DNA of 64,000 nt from Toxorhynchites rutilus septentrionalis (GCF_029784135.1 NC_073744.1:11409429-11473428), one strand, 5' to 3'. Positions 1 to 11,993 are shown, counted from the stretch's first letter. Notes: a model not told the origin generated them from the sequence alone. A program made the numbers and translations.

Positions 1-187
1 CACCGATGCGCACGATCTTATAAAAGGATATTTTAATGATTTCTGTATTGATAAAACATAGTTTTCATGCTGAAATGTCTTTTTTCGTATTTGCACTCCG
101 TTTTTAGCTCATTATTGCCTTATCTGCAATTTTCATTATACGCGGTGACATTGCCCGACTATTCCGCGAATAATCGGGGTTCTACTG
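1..187. repeat. Partial MITE with pogo/Tigger-like end
   Basis: The right terminus (about 163-187) is the reverse complement of the end that starts CAGTAGAACCCCGATTAT, also seen at 23373-23480. Internal sequence (TGTATTGATAAAACATAG) also matches that copy in reverse. The left end is cut off by the window edge. It is a short non-autonomous element with no coding capacity. Confidence 0.6.
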
Positions 188-189
188 TA

Positions 190-1055
190 TGATAATGGCA
201 GCTAGTGAAGCTGATGAAAGCCGCTGAATTCCAAGTTACCGCTGCGGCTTGTAGTTGCAAAATCCGAGCGGGAGAGCCGCCTAGTGTTTTCTTACGCTTA
301 GACGTGAGGACCTTTCGAGGATAAAATGTCGACTCGGATCAGTACATCTCGTTGTATGTAATATTCGGGCTCTGTTATCCAATTTATCTGAATCGAGATC
401 GACGAGGAAGATACGGTTGAACACATAGCGGTTCTCAACTGAAGAAGTTGCTGAGGAGTGCTCTTGTTAATCCTCTGTTGTAGCAACAACAGAGCAGTTC
501 AAGCGAAACGAGCAGTTCAAGCACATAGAATACCGGGACACTGAGAGAGAAGAATTCTCGAAGGATATTTCATCGTCATAAGAAATGTCGTTATGTGCAA
601 CAATAGGGAAGGGAACCTAATAGCGGGTGTAAGGGACGATTGGACAGTTGCAGCCCAGGGACGCGTGTTCTGGAGATGTATTCTATGCGTAGGGTCCGTA
701 ACGGCAAGTAGCAATAGAAGTAAATTTCAAGTAAATATGGTCGAATGGTCAACGTTAAACGTTATAATATCGTCAGTCGTGTCCTTACATCGTATGGAAT
801 TTCTTTTAAAAGGGGGTGAAATTTCATACGCTAGGACATAAAAGGTTAAGGAATCTAAAAAAAGGTACTAGTGGAACAATTTCAACACGACAAGCTTGGG
901 TAGTATTCTCGCGAGGACAACAACGGATTATCAATCAACCATCTTCAACTGGTTCTACGAAACTACGCACACCATCTGCTCTTTCCGATTCTTTTTCTAA
1001 AAATTCGATGCATTCTAAAATAATTTCCGAGGGATACGAAACGAGTTGAATCAAA
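190..1055. other. No gene recognised
   Basis: Short open frames occur on both strands but none has a recognisable domain, promoter or splice pattern. The stretch is probably old repeat debris, or the 3'-side intron or flank of the minus-strand GST that begins at 2052. Confidence 0.4.
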
Positions 1056-1358
1056 TAATTCCATAGTCCTATGTCAACAATGCAATGGTTTTGTCTTGGA
1101 CATAACCCCATATAAATTTATGAATGTATGGAAAAATGAAAACGCTTCCAGTTTTCATCAATTTAAACCGTTTAGAGATTAGGGAATTGTAATGTAAAGC
1201 ATATCAAACAAATCTTAGAGAGTTTCCGATTCGATTGGTATGCAAATCATCAGAATTCGTTCGAAGGGAAAATAATTATCAACGTTAACATTATTTCAAA
1301 AAAAAAATTTACCTGTTTTCAGATTTGGCATCCTTCCTGAAAGACGTAGTTCTGCGTC
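1056..1358. repeat. Termini of the palindrome-ended element family
   Basis: A degenerate right end (TAGTCCTATGTCA followed by a GGTT...AACCCC hairpin) lies at about 1058-1104. A left-end palindrome in reverse orientation (GACGTAGTTCTGCGTC) lies at 1343-1358. The two ends are not in the usual facing arrangement, so this is probably two truncated copies or a rearranged one. Confidence 0.5.
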
Positions 1359-1852
1359 AAAACAGAACTTCGTAAATATATCTAGGAATAAGTTTGTCAT
1401 ATAATGCTTATTGATACACGTGAAAACAATAAAATAATATGGGGAACGTCTGACATAATTTATTCAAATCTTCCCCTTTGTTTAATATTTAGTTAAGCGA
1501 TAATTGTTTCTATACAACATTGTGTCACATGGGAGAAATAGCAGAACTTGAAGGTGGATTCAAAATCCACCGCTTCAACACAGAAAAATTAAAAAAAAAA
1601 CATGAAATTATCCTTATCGTGCCGCTGCTCGTTTTCCCAGCAGGGTGCACCGTACCTTTCGTGCCGGTAATTATACACTACTTCACGGTGAATCGTTCTC
1701 GAACAAACGATTGTCCCCAATTCAGGGAATGCACGCGTATAATCCTCTGTGTTTCCCTTCAGAGCCACGTGCACACACACACGCACAAAAACTAAGACAG
1801 TGCACAGGAAATAATCGATATGGGGAAGATTTACACCCCCGCCCCAACTTAC
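1359..1852 (-). other. Probable first coding intron of the minus-strand GST
   Basis: It follows the minus-strand splice donor at 1851-1852 (AG|GTAAG on the minus strand). No further GST exon is found between here and the window start, so the intron probably extends beyond the edge. A short CA-rich run is at about 1770-1785. Confidence 0.5.
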
Positions 1853-2052
1853 CTTTCCCAGAGCACTAGCCCATGGTCATCCAGCGTGGGTATTGTATGC
1901 TGCGGATTCAGCTGCACAAAGTCCGGCTTCAGCTGTTCCCCCTCGAGGACATTCAGCGTCTTCAGCTCCAGCTCGACGCCAATCATTTTTGCCAGCAGGA
2001 GAACCGCGCGGCAAGGCGGCGACGGTGGCAAATAGTATAACACCGGTGTCAT
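1853..2052 (-). CDS. Delta-class glutathione S-transferase, first coding exon (partial gene)
   Basis: This exon encodes 66 residues plus two bases, starting [15 protein letters not shown]. It is the thioredoxin-like N-terminal domain of a delta-class GST. The serine in PPSPPC sits at the family's catalytic position, and the [11 protein letters not shown] stretch carries the cis-proline and glutathione-contact region. The ATG is 10 bases inside an exon bounded by a TTCTCTTCCCAG acceptor (minus strand, exon starts at 2062). The exon ends in AG before GTAAG, so the next exon should complete the usual W-E-S-R motif. Downstream exons are not in the window. By family knowledge the enzyme conjugates glutathione to electrophiles in the cytosol. 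It closely resembles the plus-strand GST at 17374. It could be a pseudogene if the missing exons are lost. Confidence 0.85.
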
Positions 2053-2192
2053 CTGGCCCTGTCTGGGAAGAGAAATTAATTGCTGGACGACACGCTCTGC
2101 GGTCACGAGATCCACTTAATTAACACTTCCGGTTGTTCACACGCACGCACCCATGGAATCCACTCTCACTCTCTCACACACATCCAACTCAC

Positions 2193-2254
2193 TTGGCGAA
2201 TTTGGCCTGAATTACAGCAACACTTTCGATGCAGTTCCCCAGCTTGATAACTCG
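2193..2254 (-). other. Upstream exon of the minus-strand GST
   Basis: On the minus strand this ends at a good donor (GCCAA|GTGAGT) just upstream of the GST coding exon. It is clearly homologous to 17212-17270, upstream of the other delta GST. Read in frame it gives VIKLGNCIESVAVIQAKFAK and joins in phase to the GST exon. No in-frame ATG is visible at the position where the other gene has one, so it is either 5' UTR or the end of a longer coding exon. The 5' boundary is uncertain. Confidence 0.6.
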
Positions 2255-3327
2255 CAAGACGGCTGGCGATTTTTCGCGATGTTCTTGAAAACCTGCGGAT
2301 GGGAAAACAAACTGCTTGCGAACTATTCTACCGTTCAAATTCGAATAGTGGATGTGCATATCCAACTGGAATACATACAATGTTCCTTGTTTCGCCAGGC
2401 AGCTGACCGGCGCGCGAAGCCGAACAAATACCGATTCGATTTACTCCCCAATTACTTTCCGTACCCACCCTCACACTGCTGTGACTCACGCGATGTTCTT
2501 CCGCTGTTCCGTCGTCGAGAACTGTGGACTGAGCGGAATTCCTTTCGCGCTTCGATGCATGTTTTTATTTTTTAATAAACCGTGATGTTGTTATGGTGGC
2601 TTCGATTGATGCGCTGGCATTTGATTCCCGCGGAGAGTGCAATTATGTGCTTTTGACACTCTGTTTGGGTCGGTTGCCTAGAGACGACGGTGTTGCAATG
2701 TTATTTTGGCGTCGCCCGCTTTGTTTTTGAACCGGGAAGCAGGGTTAAAAAGCGGAATCTATTGCGTCATCATTTGTTTGGCTCGGGGTTCATAGGGTTC
2801 TAAAGCCAAAGAGCAAACAAAAAGCATAGACGATTATCGGGAGAGGGGGAAATAATCCTTTTATCTCGGGCAGTGTTTGCTTCCGAGACTCGTCTGCTGA
2901 TGTTACCAAAGACAAAGCTTGGATTGGGAACTAATCCATCACACCGAACCATGATGGATGTACGCATCCATTTGTGCCGTTGTAAAAGACAGGTAGAGTA
3001 CCATTTTTTTTTGTCTATGCTGTTGGATCTCGCCTAATCTTCTAATCCCGGAGCAAAACAGAAACGACAAATTTATTGCAAGTGATACTGCTTTTGAATT
3101 TAGGAAAAATGTTACCTGTCCATCCCAATCCGTTACCGACTGCACCACTGTCGGGATTAATAAGGATGAAGATGGTGTTACCAAAAAAATTGCATCCTCT
3201 TTGCGACTTCGAATATCCATTAGTGCTATCTAATTGAGGAATGTTGTAAAAATTTCCTAGAACCTGTCAGACACCGTTCGAGAATGGAATGGCACTGCTT
3301 TCGCTTTCCTCGCACAAAAACGCCCAC
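2255..3327. other. Spacer between the minus-strand GST and the secreted-protein gene
   Basis: No coding region is recognised. The segment should contain the promoter of the minus-strand GST, but I could not place a TATA box or initiator with confidence. Confidence 0.4.
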
Positions 3328-3364
3328 TATAAGAGGTGTCCTTGCCTGAACGATCGAGATCAGT
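3328..3364 (+). promoter_or_regulatory. TATA box and initiator of the secreted-protein gene
   Basis: TATAAG at 3328-3333 is followed about 30 bases later by the arthropod initiator TCAGT at 3360-3364. The spacing is as expected for a focused insect RNA polymerase II promoter. The open reading frame starts 50 bases downstream. Confidence 0.7.
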
Positions 3365-3413
3365 TTTTCGGTGAAACTCGTCCTGTAAACAAGTGCTATT
3401 CCCTTGATCAAAC

Positions 3414-4073
3414 ATGTGCCAAAAAGTGATTCTGATTGTGGTGTTATGCCTGATGACTGGTACTCTGGGGAAGCCGCAGCCATCCAGCGAATCGTTGCAG
3501 CCTAGCGATAGGCCCGTGCTGGAGAACCCCGCCTACGATCCCACGATGTACCACAAATTTCTACCGCAGGACGCGGTTCAGAGCTACGTGCAATCCTACA
3601 CCGGACACAACTACCCGAAGAGCCAAGGATTCTCGCCGCAGTTTGACACCTCGCCGTTCAACGCACTGCCAGCGAACGCCTTCGACACGTACCTCATCCC
3701 CGTCGAGAAGCCTCCAGCGTCTTCACCATCTCTGTTCGCATCCGTTCGTTCCGTGATGCCTTCCGCACGGTCACTGGTAAACTTTCTCGCCGAGCTGGTG
3801 TCGTTCGTGTTGGGTTCGCTGGGAACGGTCGCGCTGGGAACACTGCTGACCGCTGGGCTCTGCTTCTTCACTCCGTTCTGTACGCTGACCTTCCGGAACG
3901 GGAAACTCCTGGGGGTGGCCGAAACCACACAGGAAGTGTTCAATGCCCTCGGAGACCAGGTTACCGCCGACCGGGTGAAACGGGCGGCCGAATTCGTCAA
4001 GGTAGCAATCGACAAATTTCAGCAGCTCAACCAGGTGGTGAAGGATGCGGGCGAGCGGAACGCGATTCACTAG
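3414..4073 (+). CDS. Secreted or membrane-associated protein of unknown function
   Basis: A single-exon gene of 219 codons. Residues 1-19 (MCQKVILIVVLCLMTGTLG) form a clear signal peptide with probable cleavage before KPQP. Residues about 20-110 are polar and rich in Pro, Ser, Tyr and Gln, with no recognised domain. Residues about 120-155 are a long hydrophobic, Gly/Ala-rich stretch ending in a CFFTPFC cysteine pair, which could be a transmembrane or membrane-inserting segment. The rest is a charged, probably helical tail. The gene has its own TATA and initiator and a poly(A) signal 11 bases after the stop. Base composition is higher in GC than the surroundings, as for a conserved gene. I do not recognise the family. 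It looks like an insect-specific secreted protein, and its place beside the GST genes need not mean shared function. Confidence 0.85.
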   Translation: MCQKVILIVVLCLMTGTLGKPQPSSESLQPSDRPVLENPAYDPTMYHKFLPQDAVQSYVQSYTGHNYPKSQGFSPQFDTSPFNALPANAFDTYLIPVEKPPASSPSLFASVRSVMPSARSLVNFLAELVSFVLGSLGTVALGTLLTAGLCFFTPFCTLTFRNGKLLGVAETTQEVFNALGDQVTADRVKRAAEFVKVAIDKFQQLNQVVKDAGERNAIH

Positions 4074-4083
4074 TGATTATGAA

Positions 4084-4089
4084 AATAAA
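4084..4089 (+). terminator. Poly(A) signal of the secreted-protein gene
   Basis: AATAAA lies just after the stop codon, so the 3' UTR would be very short. It supports an intronless compact transcript. Confidence 0.65.
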
Positions 4090-4705
4090 CTTTTTCTGTA
4101 ATATAGTTTTATTGTAATAAGCATGGGAGTTATTATTGGAGAGAAATCATTCGATGGTTGCAACAGGAAATCGTTGCCACGCACAATCATATTTGATTAG
4201 GCTGACCCTCTTCTTCTTCACACAGCGTCGTAAAATCTTGACCCAACAGTCATTCGGATTATTGCAAGTGGAAGTTCGCTGGTTGTCTTCACGATGGAAT
4301 TTGTCAGTGATTGCTAAATTTCGAAAAGATCGTGCAAGCTACACCATCTCGGTCTAATGTGAATCCAGAGGATTGAAATCTGGGCTACCGGATGGCCGAT
4401 CGTTTTTGGAGTTGAAGTCTGGTAGGTTCGCTGCTAGTCACGTTTTTGAACCGTTTTAGTTTTTTTTGTGCATCGATCCAATGTCCTGCAAAAAAAGGTA
4501 AGGAAGATGACGTCAGTATTTGTGTTTATATTTGATTGCTTACCACATCCATGTGGAAATGCTATTTTCAGTAAGTTTTAAATCAATGAAAAACATACAT
4601 TTTATTGAAGTTCTCGCGGATTATAAGTATAATGTGACAGCGTGCAGTGGATATTTGTGAAATCACGTCGAAAAAGACAAATAAAAGTGATATTTTAGTA
4701 AGATA
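4090..4705. other. No gene recognised
   Basis: AT-rich sequence with no domain-bearing frame. It ends where a Helitron-like terminus begins. Confidence 0.4.
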
Positions 4706-5790
4706 CTAGCTGACCCGGCAAACTTCGTCCCACCAAAAATTTGTTTTTTGTTATCAATACCTTCAAATATGCACGTTTTCTTACTATGAGCAAGTTCATG
4801 GGTCCAATCGCAGAACTGTTCATTGATCTTCTATTCGTCTCCGTTGAATTTACTTTTTACTATAAAAATTCCTAGCATTTCTAACAAAACTCATCATTAT
4901 AATATCAGATAATTTTCAGACACAATTCTTGTTCAAGATTTTTCAACCAATTGTAAATAACATATTTCTCCGTTACATGGAATAAATATTTTATACAGAA
5001 AATATGATAGAATAACGACAGCCCTATATCGGACAATTCCTTCCTCGAGTTCTGCTCTTATCAAAACATCTGGCGATCCTTTTTCTTTTGTATAGATAGA
5101 AGAAGATATAGGAGTGCGTTTCATCACATTAAAATCCAATTTCAGTTTCGAACAAAGAACAATTTCGCTAGCGCAAACATCAAATGGACTAACAGCACTT
5201 GTCACTATGTAATTGTAGAACATGGGAATTTAATTTTCCAAATTTTCCCATTTTTCCTTCAGAGTTTTCCGAAAATTTTCAATGGTCATGTTTGGCTGGA
5301 ATATTTTTGGTTGAAATATGTGTAATATTTTTATGGGATCCCTTCTCCATTCCAGAGGAAAGAGGGGTGTCATACCATTATAAAAACATTTGTCATATCC
5401 AAAAATCCTCACATCCCAAATTGTGCTTGATTAACTTTCGAGTTATGCAGAAATTTGTGTTTCATTTGTATGACAGCCCACCCTTAGAGAGCGTGAGGAG
5501 TGTCTAACCACCATAGAAATATTCATTGCCCCCTAAAACCTTCACATGCAAAATTTGGTTTCATTTGCTTGATTAATTCTCGAGTAATGCAAAAATTTGT
5601 GTTTCATTTGTATGGCAACCCCTCTTAGAGGGTGGGAAGGGGTCTCAAACTATCACAAAAACCTTCCCCGGGCCCAAAAACCTCTACATACCAATGTTCA
5701 CGTTGATCGGTTCAGTAGTTTCCGAGTCCATAAGAATCAGACGGACAGACAGACAGGCAGAAATCCATTTATATATCTATATCTCTTCTA
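4706..5790 (-). mobile_element. Helitron-like non-autonomous element (minus orientation)
   Basis: The 3' terminus, read on the minus strand, ends GCCGGGTCAGCTAG followed by T, fitting the Helitron CTRR|T rule. The other end carries a GTCT/GTCC-type microsatellite next to a TATA-repeat start (5738-5790). That is the arrangement described for dipteran mini-me/DINE-1 elements. Internal units beginning near 5450 and 5600 (ATTTGTGTTTCATTTGTATG) are diverged relatives of the tandem repeats at 49.9-51.1 kb. No coding region is intact. Confidence 0.6.
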
Positions 5791-6182
5791 TCTATATACA
5801 TGAAAATCTCGTGTCACGGTGTTTGTTACCGAACTCCTCCGAAACGGCTCGACCGATTTTAATGATATTATACTCAAAATACTTGGTAGGTATGAGAATA
5901 GGTTGTAAACTATATATGATACCGGTAGGATACCGATAACCATACATTTAATACCGAATAGGGTGGCTCTATGCAGAAAAAAAGATCTGGATATTTTTTT
6001 TCAAAAAATTGACTTCATACCATACATATAACCTTAAATGTTGACCCCAATTCCCTATTTTTAATTGCGATTTTATTATTTTTGTGTCATATTCTAATAA
6101 TTTAACCGTTGTTCGTTTTTTCAACAGAACGAATTCATTTAAGTTGTTCAATGACTGATGGCGTAACGCCCGTAACATCAAT

Positions 6183-6352
6183 TCATCTAAAGCAGGGAGC
6201 ATCTTCGACGAGCTGGAAGCCTTTTTGAATGAGCACAATAAGTTATCGAAATTCTTCAAATCACATTTGCTCGGATTACAAAATGACAATCACGCTATTG
6301 CCATCAACCCTGATAAAACATCAGCTGGAGAGCACGTGTGTAGATCCAAAGC
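6183..6352 (+). pseudogene. Helitron replicase-helicase remnant
   Basis: A frame of about 57 codons reads ...FDELEAFLNEHNKLSKFF... then NDNHAIAINPDKTSAGEHVC. This resembles the segment just upstream of the Rep domain in animal Helitron proteins (asparagine-histidine pair, then the conserved Gly-Glu-His). Stops and frame breaks follow. I rely on pattern memory of the family, so the call is moderate. Confidence 0.45.
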
Positions 6353-6461
6353 ACAAGCGCTGCTGGAATCATGATAGCACGGTGACACGAGAAATTTAAT
6401 GCGAAGAAAAAACCATAATCTGGAATTCATCGTTGACACACACCGTTCATACGACCCTCGC

Positions 6462-6660
6462 TATGTTCTTCTTCAATGGCACTAACGTTCCCAAGGTTTG
6501 CCTTCTCAACGTAGTACTACTTGCGTCATTTTTATTAGTAAATAGTTGAGATTTCTATGACGAACAATACGCCTTGAATGTATTCTGGAGTGGCAAGCTC
6601 AAGAATACGCGTGACTACAGTGCAAGTCAGAAGGGTTTCTTTAACGAAAAATCTCTTGCA
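6462..6660 (-). mobile_element. Truncated tRNA-derived SINE
   Basis: It matches the body of the complete SINE copies at 45337-45580 and 46437-46717, including the CAACGTAGTA and TGCGTCATTTTTATTAGTA blocks. The tRNA-like head is missing. Confidence 0.6.
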
Positions 6661-8076
6661 TAAACATTAGACCAACGAGACCCCGTCACAGATACTTAAT
6701 TCATTATGAACATCATTTCTCATTTTGATTTAATATTTATGAACATGCGACGAAACAAACAGAGGGCGCGCTCGAAGGATTTGTATGTTTATCATATGGT
6801 GATTTGACATGGTCAAGAAACGCCAATTCAAGATATCGTAAGCTGTGCCAACAAACATATACGCGAAGGTAGAGATTGAACGACTGCAATTCTTACTACA
6901 CAATCAACAAAAGCGACGCGAGGAATAATACATTCACTTGCGAGACACTATCATGAGCAACGCCGACACAGCTTTAGTTATAGCCAGGCCAAAGCGCAAT
7001 GCATTGTCATGACATTGCGCGTGTGTTCAAACACAAAATGAAGTTCGATCGTATTCGTCCCCACATATTGTTGGTTGTATTCTGTTGAATGGAAAAAGCG
7101 CAATTTTGCATTCTGTTCAAGCTCAAGTCTAATCGAGTTGAGCAAATGTGACAACCTTGCCACGCAATTCGACGTAAACACCATTGGTCTCCATGTTCCA
7201 TTTCTATGAAGCAAAAATAGTAATGGTTTTTCGGGTGGAATAAACACGCAAAATTTGGCATTCAAACACATTCCAAAACAAATTTAGCATCCAAACGAAA
7301 TCGAATAATAATTTTCATTCAAATTTCAACAATTTAGAATTATTTCCGGAATTATGCCGATCAGATAGAGAGTAAATTGAACCACAAATACGGATGACTT
7401 ATTTTGACCATTGTTTCGCTACAAGGCGAACGAATTTAAGAGTGTAGAAGTCGATTTCGATCGAATTGTAAAATCCGATCACTCATATGCATATATGAAT
7501 ATTAAGTTCTGCAAATCGGTGAAGAGTAATAAAAACATCCATGAATAAAGGAAGCAATATGGCTGTGTTTCAAACTTAGATTACCGATGTGAATACTCCT
7601 CGATTGAATGACAACGATAAAATAACGCGATTCCAAACAGGCCGATTAATCAGCTCCATTGAAGTTAACTGGCGTATCGCTGTTTTCCAATTTATGAACG
7701 AGACCAAGCTGTTATGAACTAAGCCATGTTGAAAATCACATGCACGTATTTTCTAACAAGGAGACAGCAATAAATATTGATTTTCTATATTTCATTTTAT
7801 TCCACTTTACGACAAACTTATATTACTTTTTTCAGTTGACGTTTAACTTTTAAGAGATCAAACATGTCAGTTACGTTAATGAAATACACCAAGAAACATC
7901 ATATAACCTTTCGTTCAAATCATTTAATTCGTTTTTTATCGGTCACATTCGATTTATTTTAAAGATCGTTAAAATATTTAAACACACTTACAATACATTA
8001 GTGTGTTTTATTCAACACCCAAAATATTCACTAGAAATAATTGATTTGGCAGAACAACGTTTGCCTGGTCAGCTAG

Positions 8077-8679
8077 TATATATATAGATTTTGACTTCCC
8101 CATGGTCATAGAAACAAACGAACTTTCATTATTATTACCTTATTAATAAATATATGGAAAATAGTCTTCAATTAAACAGCATTTCACTGAAAATGTTACT
8201 GCTATCAATAGGCTGACCAAACGGAGCGTTTTTAACGGGACAGTATAATTTTTTCAACCATTTTTTATTGTCCCGTCTTTTTAACTGTACCGTATTTTGA
8301 ATATAAAGAGAAAACAAATATGTGTTGTTGTACTACGTGATTTGTTCGGAAACCTTGTTGGAAGAGAAGCAACATGAAGTAGTTAATAATTTAGATCATT
8401 TTATAAGAATTCTTAAAAAAAGCGGAGGATAATTTTTTATTAGCGAGGTACTAAACTGTTCTTCAAACTCTAGTTTATTAAGGTGAAATATATATTTAAT
8501 TATTTTTTTTTAAATTGTGGACATTGCGTTGCAATACATTCAATATCGGAAGGCTAATCTGGGAGAAACGCAATTGCGAGTATGAACTGCATTAAAATTC
8601 ATTCCTAAAAGGTTACTTTGAATGCCTTTTTGAGCATTAGTGAAAAAAGTTCCCTCCCAAATAGGAGAACATACGTTTT
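8077..8679. other. No gene recognised
   Basis: AT-rich sequence between a Helitron 3' end and a palindrome-ended element. No domain, RNA gene or promoter was identified. Confidence 0.4.
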
Positions 8680-9346
8680 GACGTAGAACTACGTCTTTCA
8701 GGAAGGGGGCCAACTCAGGAAACAGGTCACGTTTTTGTGAAATAAAGTTAACGTTAATAATTATTTTCACAGCGAACAAATACTGATAATTTGCACACCA
8801 ACGGAATCGGAAATTCTCTAAGATTTGTTTGATATACTATACAGTACAATCCACTAATGCCTAAGCAGTTTAAATTAATGAAAACTGGAAGCATTGTCAT
8901 TTGCCCATACATTTGTTCTGCCGATTTGTGTACACTCCCGAACAGAGCTGTCAATAACGAGCAACTGATACATCCGTTTCTGTCCGTTTTCAACATATTT
9001 GGTTTAAATAAGCCATCCGTGATTTGAAGCCACACCACTTCTCGTTTGGTGGTTTTCGAAGCAACATGGTTGACACAGGGCGTCGAGCGGGAGAGGATTA
9101 TTTTCTTGACAGGTGAAGGAGGAGTATGGAATAGAGTTTCTTTCCACAAGGGCTCAGGGCTAGAGGCGAAAAACAAAAATAGAATAGAATGAAAACACAG
9201 ATGCGAGTGAGCCAGCATAAAACAACGTGCGGATATCATTCATGACTAATGCTGATTTCACACACATACACACACAGCTCGATACAAGGAGAGGAAGCCC
9301 TCTATAGTTCTACGTCGAAACTGCGGTCGTGTCCTAGATACAACCC
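8680..9346 (+). mobile_element. Palindrome-ended element
   Basis: The left end is the palindrome GACGTAGAACTACGTC (8680-8695). The right end is TAGTTCTACGTC followed by a GCGGTCGTGTCC hairpin ending near 9346. Its left arm (GGAAACAGGTCACG onward) is shared with the element at 13808. No intact gene is present. Confidence 0.6.
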
Positions 9347-9651
9347 ATTACAATTTTTTTGACAAGTGGACAATGATTGAAGGATTCTTATTCTAATTTA
9401 TGAGATGCAAATGTGGAACAAAGAATCCGTGCCAATTGCGAATCGGAAGGTGTAACTGTGTACATAAATGAAACACGAGTTTTTAGAGTGTAAGAACAAA
9501 GTTAACAGATTATAGAGGGATTCCACGCCAAATCAGCCGGCCGCTGCTCCGGCAATCCTCAATTTTTTTTTCGAAATTGTTGTACATATGGTGGCATGTA
9601 CCAATAACCATTTTCATTATCAGATGTCGAATTCAAGTAACGACTGAGTTC

Positions 9652-10545
9652 GACATAGGACTATGTCTATGATTTCTATATAGGGGGGGGGGGGGGGTGT
9701 AACTCTACGAAAAATGTAACGATTCATCAAGAGTTTTCAAACGCATATTACAAAAAATCGATATTGCGACATATGCTGTGTTATATACCATTAGACAGGA
9801 AATTTACCCAGCAATGTTTTTGCTTAAGACATGAACAGTGTATATAGTATAAAAAAAAAGTTAACAATCTGACAATTAAAATGGGTATGTTTTTTTTTTC
9901 GATTTCACAAGTCGATCGTTTTCCCCCACAACGCAACGAGTAATCTTTTTGCCTACAATTCGGCGTTAGCTCACTATGTGATTAGATGCGTGTTATGAAT
10001 TATTCTAGATTTGCCGATAATATGCATTCATCATTTGTCAGAATCACGGGAGGGATGATTTTGTTTAATTCTTTATTCTTGAGACTTTCAGCCTACTGGG
10101 TTGGTTCGTCTCAAAATGGAGGGATGAACTAGGAATGATCTTGAAAATGATATTGGATGATTTCACTCTATACTCCCCAAAGATTTGACGAGAGTCTGGC
10201 TCAAAAGGTTAAACGTTGATAGAGATTTTATTTGATTGAAGTTCAGGTTGTTTTCCAATTATTTCGTGCTCAATTCACGTTTTATTGTGTAGGTCTTGCT
10301 ACTAACAATTTATGGAATTGTGGTCCAGGATTTCATTATATCGAGCATGTTGTTTGGTTACGTAAAAAACGCAAATAATAAATTCAACTGGCTGTTTATT
10401 TAGAAGTTCGAAAGGGTATACTCACGAATTTTTTTCAGTGGTTCCATTTGATGTATCAGAAGAAGAAAAATACAGACTTTGAATAATGGAAAAACTCATT
10501 TCAAAATCACAGTCCTATGTCAAGATTCCGTCTGTGCCCCTAGGC
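9652..10545 (+). mobile_element. Palindrome-ended element, divergent subfamily
   Basis: The left palindrome is GACATAGGACTATGTC (9652-9667). The right end at about 10512 has AGTCCTATGTCA then CCGTCTGTGCCCC. A related right arm (GGTTAAACGTTGATAGAGAT) recurs at about 60880-61005. A run of 15 G lies at 9683-9697. No coding region was found. Confidence 0.5.
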
Positions 10546-11353
10546 CCAGACTCATCAACTTTTTTATAAGGGTAATAACTCGAAATACAAATGTCTGATT
10601 AGAATATGAATATAAAAATGTGGCAAAGTTGTTGAAAGAGCAATGAAATATTTTGGTAAAATAACATTTCAAATACACCGTTAGAAAATCTTATTCTAAA
10701 ATTGAGTTTTATATTAAAAATGATTTCAACACAAAATATTTCCCCTTAGATATTTGATTGGAAACCCCTTTCATTTTAATAAAGTTTTATATAGAGTGGT
10801 GCTGTGTCAGACTCATCAAAACGAAAACGTTATTGACGTAGGACTACGTCTAACCGGAAGATATAGGGGGTGAAATGGAAATCTAGACACTGAACAAGTA
10901 GGAAAAAATGCAAGATTTGGAACGTTTATAACTCGAGCATTTCTCAATAGATCGCAAAGGTTTCTGCATCAATTGATAGGAAATATATCTACGCATCTAT
11001 CATAACGAATAACATTTCATTTTTCTTGAGATAAATAATTGAATAATTGTGAAATATCAAGCATTGTCCAAATGCACTATGTGCCCATTTTTGATTGGTC
11101 CATTTTGTGCTCCTCAAATCGTACCGACCAAAACGGGCAACCAGAGCAGCAGCGAAATAGAATGAAGCACGATTGGAAAGGAAAAAGAAAAAAAAAGAAC
11201 GAAACATTGGTCGCAGTCTCACACATGCGTAATTCTCGAGCCAGCCAGTCAGCTTAAAAATCCCCGCTCCGCTGCCGTAACGATCATTCTCATTCAAACC
11301 GTACACCACATCAGTTCGCATCACAACACATCAACAAACCAAACCAAGCAGCC

Positions 11354-11740
11354 AAATCTGGACATGGCAAAGGAGGAAAAATTAAGGGAAAGGCAAAACC
11401 CGCTCGAATCGTGTCGGTCTGGAGTTCCCCGCAAGGGTAGCTAGGCCGAGCGCATTAGTACCAGTGCACCAGTCCAGTCCACCAAGCCGGCGTTATATAG
11501 TTTCGGCCGCCGAAGTGATCGAGTTGGCTGCCAAAGCTGCTCGCGCCGAAAACAAAACCCGCATTCGGAACAGAACACATTCGGTTCGGTGGACATCAAG
11601 ACAACAGGCAGTTGCAGCGAGTGGTGAGTGGCAAACGCAATCGCAAAACGGCAGCTGGTAGCAGAAGAAAATAGTTTGTTCTTTATACAATCTGCTTTGG
11701 TGGCAAATCCAGAACAAGGCGGCATCGAGGGCGTTCGAAA
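11354..11740 (+). pseudogene. Histone H2A pseudogene 1 in copy A
   Basis: The frame reads S-G-H then GKGGKIKGKAKPAR, the H2A N-terminal tail, then later AAEVIELAAKAARAENKTRI, the H2A alpha-2 region. The ATG is replaced (AAATCTGGA), a block corresponding to the G-R-I-H-R-L-L region is deleted, and frameshifts follow. The C-terminal part is barely recognisable. A histone 3' stem-loop follows at 11801. Histone H2A packages DNA in nucleosomes; this copy cannot encode it. Confidence 0.75.
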
Positions 11741-11800
11741 TGGTTTTTTTCAAAACCACGAGTACAAAGTTTTCTAAATTGGAACCATTCCATAAAACAA

Positions 11801-11816
11801 GGCGCTTATCAGGGCC
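11801..11816 (+). terminator. Histone-type 3' stem-loop
   Basis: GGCGCTTATCAGGGCC fits the replication-dependent histone mRNA stem-loop (six-base stem, four-base loop, one mismatch). It lies just after the H2A remnant, where a histone gene would have it. The homologous site at 35989 carries CTTTTCAG in the loop region. Confidence 0.6.
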
Positions 11817-11993
11817 ATTAAATCTTTCAAAAAAGAGTTTACGAAATATAGTTCAATGCTTTCTAAAATAATATCCAAAATAATAATAAAAAACAATTTG
11901 ATTTTTTCATAATTTGTTTGCCAGGATCTGCTGAGTATGTGAATTTGGCAGTTGTTCTGAGCTTATTGATAGTTGGGGACTTTCCTGATTATT

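Larger units (their letters stand above)
5791..8076 (+). mobile_element. Helitron-like element with a replicase remnant
   Basis: It starts after a TATCTATATA stretch and ends TTTGCCTGGTCAGCTAG|T at 8076, matching the Helitron 3' rule and the ends of the copies at 4706 and 51118. It contains a short decayed coding block (6183-6352) and a truncated SINE. It lies directly against the opposite-facing copy at 4706-5790. Confidence 0.55.

Noticed and set aside
3611..4070. Two minus-strand open frames opposite the secreted-protein gene
   Set aside because: They are shadows of the GC-rich plus-strand gene, which has a signal peptide, TATA box, initiator and poly(A) signal.
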